Assembly (NCBI GenBank): GCA_023434535.1
Contig: JAEYSR010000171.1
Coordinates: 6,554 to 70,553, forward strand
Direction of reading: 5' to 3'
Length of the DNA: 64,000 nt
DNA from: Actinomycetes bacterium
GTDB lineage: Bacteria; Actinomycetota; Acidimicrobiia; Acidimicrobiales; Microtrichaceae
Shown piece by piece: positions 59,642-64,000 of the stretch. Position 1 is the first letter of the stretch; each line of letters begins with the position of its first letter. The position numbers were made by a program, and so were the translations under genes. The notes beneath the pieces are model-generated. The model was not told where the DNA came from. It saw only the letters and a list, made by a program, of their open reading frames with translations, and searched no databases.

Positions 59642-61438
59642 TCAGGTGATCTCGAGCCCTCGGAACTCGCCGTCCTGGCGCCAGCGCTCGATGTAGCCGA
59701 AGAAGGCGACGGGTCCGTCGGGGTAGCCGCTCATGCCGCGGCGCTCCTTCCGGCCGATCGGGCCGCCCTCGTTGTTGTAGTAGCCGGGGGTGCAGTCGGG
59801 GCTCCCCATGAACGAGCGCGGGTTGCCGTCGAGCAGCGCCATCCAGTCGTCCTGGGCGACCCGGCTGACCTCCACGACCTCGGCGTCGACCTCCAGCGCG
59901 TGGGCGATGACCGCAGCCGTGGTCGTCGCCGCCTCCACGAGGTTGTGGGTGATGTTCGACACCAGGTTCGCTCCCTGCGCCGCCCCGATCACGAACAGGT
60001 TCGGGAAGCCGTGGACGTGGATGCCGTGCAGCGACACCATCCCGTCGGCCCAGGCGTCGCTCAGCGTCACTCCCCCGCGACCCGTGGTCTCGAAGCCCGA
60101 GCGCCGGGCGTACTCGGTCCCGACCTCGAACCCCGAGGCGAAGATGAGCACGTCGAGCTCCACGTGCTCGTCGCCGACCCAGGCTCCGGTCTCGTCGATC
60201 CGCGTCACGCCTCGCCCGTCGGTGTCGACCAGGTGCACCCCCGGCTCGTTGAAGGCCTGCAGGTACTCGTCGTGGAAGCACGGCCGCTTGCACAGCTGCC
60301 GGTACCAGGGCTTGAGCCCGTCGGCGGTGGCGGGATCGGCGACCAGGCGGTCGATGCGGTCCCGGATGTCGGTCATCTTCTCGTCGTCGCAGTCCTCGTA
60401 CGCGCGGGTCATGAGCTCGGGGGTCAGCTCCGCTCCCGGCTCCGACATCATCTCGACGATGCGGTCCCGGATGCGCTGGGAGATGTCGGTCCAGCCGTCC
60501 TGCACCAGGTCGACGTCGGTGAAGCCGCCGGTCTGGAGGGTGGCGAAGTTGATCAGCCACTGCTTCTGCCAGCCGGGGCCCAGCTCGCGCAGCTCGTCGG
60601 GATCGAGGGGCCGGTTCGCACGCACGTCGACCGACGACGGGGTGCGCTGGAAGACGTGCAGCTCCCGGGCGGAGCGGGCCAGGTGCGGGATGCACTGCAC
60701 CGCCGTCGCCCCGGTGCCGACGATCCCCACGCGGAGGTCCGCCAGCCCGTCCAGGGGCGCACCCGTCGCGTCGCCGCCCGTGACGGAGTAGTCCCAGCGG
60801 CTGGTGTGGAAGGCCTCTCCCCCGAAGGTCTCGATGCCCTCGATGCCCGGCAGCTTGGGACGGTGCAGCGGGCCGGTGCCCATGGTGACGAATCGGGCCC
60901 GGATCACGTCGTCGCGGTCCGTGCGGACGATCCAGCGCCGTGCGCCCTCGTCCCAGTCCAGGGACCTCACCTGGGTGGAGAACAGCGCGTCGCGGTACAG
61001 GTCGAAGGTCTCGGCTATGCGCCGGGCGTGGGCGAAGATCTCCGGCGCCGGGACGTACTTGGCCGACGGCAGGTAGCCGGTCTCCTCGAGCAGCGGCAGG
61101 TAGATCATCGCCGCTGTGTCGCACATGGCGCCGGGGTAGCGGTTCCAGTACCAGGCACCACCCACGTCGCCGCCACCCTCGATGATGCGGATGCGATCCA
61201 CGCCGCGCTCCCGCAGACGTGCACCGGTGGCCAGTCCGGCGAACCCGCCACCGACGATGACGACGTCCACCTCGTCGGTGAGCGGATCCCGTTCGACCCG
61301 CTCGGTGTAGGGATCGTCGAGCAGGTCGGCGTAGTGGCCTTCGGGCTGCACGTACTGGGCGTTCCCGTCGGGTCGGATCCGCTTGTCCCGCTCGATCCGG
61401 TACTTCTGCCGCAGCTCGTCGCGATCCAGCGTGCTCAT
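59642..61438 (-). CDS. Baeyer-Villiger-type flavin monooxygenase
   Basis: A 598-residue FAD/NADPH-dependent monooxygenase. First Rossmann motif VVIVGGGFAGLATGARLRE (FAD), the Baeyer-Villiger fingerprint FxGxxxHxxxW as FGGEAFHTSRWD, and second Rossmann motif VGIVGTGATAVQCI (NADPH). The GAWYWNRYPGAMCD segment is shared with cyclohexanone- and phenylacetone-type enzymes. The substrate is probably a ketone or steroid but cannot be read from sequence. TACCGT 7 nt before the ATG predicts a leaderless mRNA. Stands alone, converging on pspA. Confidence 0.92.
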   Translation of the reverse strand: MSTLDRDELRQKYRIERDKRIRPDGNAQYVQPEGHYADLLDDPYTERVERDPLTDEVDVVIVGGGFAGLATGARLRERGVDRIRIIEGGGDVGGAWYWNRYPGAMCDTAAMIYLPLLEETGYLPSAKYVPAPEIFAHARRIAETFDLYRDALFSTQVRSLDWDEGARRWIVRTDRDDVIRARFVTMGTGPLHRPKLPGIEGIETFGGEAFHTSRWDYSVTGGDATGAPLDGLADLRVGIVGTGATAVQCIPHLARSARELHVFQRTPSSVDVRANRPLDPDELRELGPGWQKQWLINFATLQTGGFTDVDLVQDGWTDISQRIRDRIVEMMSEPGAELTPELMTRAYEDCDDEKMTDIRDRIDRLVADPATADGLKPWYRQLCKRPCFHDEYLQAFNEPGVHLVDTDGRGVTRIDETGAWVGDEHVELDVLIFASGFEVGTEYARRSGFETTGRGGVTLSDAWADGMVSLHGIHVHGFPNLFVIGAAQGANLVSNITHNLVEAATTTAAVIAHALEVDAEVVEVSRVAQDDWMALLDGNPRSFMGSPDCTPGYYNNEGGPIGRKERRGMSGYPDGPVAFFGYIERWRQDGEFRGLEIT

Positions 61439-61445
61439 CGCGCCG

Positions 61446-61451
61446 ACGGTA
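61446..61451 (-). promoter_or_regulatory. -10 TACCGT of the monooxygenase gene (leaderless)
   Basis: TACCGT on the minus strand with seven bases to the ATG at 61438; it also supports that start over the frame extension to 61966. Confidence 0.5.
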
Positions 61452-61539
61452 CCCGCCGGAGCGCTCGTCCTGTCCCGGAGAACCGGCCGGATCGTGCGCG
61501 TCCGCGGAACCGGAGGGTGGGCCGGGAGCGGTGGGGCCG

Positions 61540-63998
<2,459 letters not shown>

Positions 63999-64000
63999 GC

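Overview
The window is a high-GC (roughly 70%) chromosomal segment of an actinobacterium. Dense gene packing, many GTG starts, frequent 4-bp GTGA/ATGA stop-start overlaps and the housekeeping gene order (obgE-proB, proA, nadD-lytR_C-rsfS, leuS, comEA-comEC-holA, rpsT, lepA, hrcA-dnaJ-rsmE) fit Actinomycetota. The mix with Liv-type transporters, mmsA, PaaX and PAC2 genes suggests the class Acidimicrobiia, but this is inference from content, not from a marker sequence. No rRNA, prophage, IS element or CRISPR array is visible.

Layout. 0-3.3 kb: membrane polysaccharide deacetylase, a divergent multi-TM protein and a BldD-like regulator. 3.4-8.4 kb: rsmE, dnaJ and hrcA read leftward from a CIRCE operator, then lepA behind an 88-bp tandem repeat. 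8.6-12.9 kb: rpsT converging on comEA-comEC-orf108-holA. 13-17.4 kb: mmsA, a YbbN-type thioredoxin, an APH-fold kinase and a PAC2 protein. 17.5-26.5 kb: a rebuilt branched-chain-type (Liv) ABC transporter (anchored binding protein, one MFS-LivF-LivG polypeptide, one LivH-LivM polypeptide) next to an acyl-AMP ligase. 26.6-34.6 kb: leuS, tRNA-Ala(GGC), rsfS, a LytR_C protein, nadD, a sigma-70 factor and class II DAHP synthase. 34.6-41.2 kb: an ASCH-like/winged-helix protein, a DUF222-HNH protein, sulfite reductase with APS-type reductase, a GNAT protein and a PaaX regulator. 41.3-53 kb: a MoxR-VWA pair, an ABC-F protein, small enzymes, proA, and a three-gene operon of AAA+ ATPase, binding-protein-like protein and a lipoprotein fusing a binding-protein fold to a VWA domain. 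53-64 kb: DUF1996, beta-helix lipoprotein and cupredoxin genes, a hypothetical-murJ pair, pspA, a Baeyer-Villiger-type monooxygenase, proB and obgE.

How the genes work together. Relative to the compact actinobacterial obg-proB-proA-nadD-rsfS-leuS-com-holA-rpsT-lepA-hrcA-dnaJ order, this chromosome keeps the order (read right to left) but has accessory blocks between the pieces. The blocks of most interest are the fused Liv/MFS transporter with its ligase neighbour and the TerB-like AAA+/VWA-lipoprotein operon.

Transcription signals are unusually legible. At least twelve start codons sit 6-8 nt downstream of a TAnnnT -10 hexamer, predicting leaderless mRNAs. At hrcA the -10 lies inside the spacer of the CIRCE operator, and at proA/cbbX two divergent -10 elements form one 16-bp palindrome.
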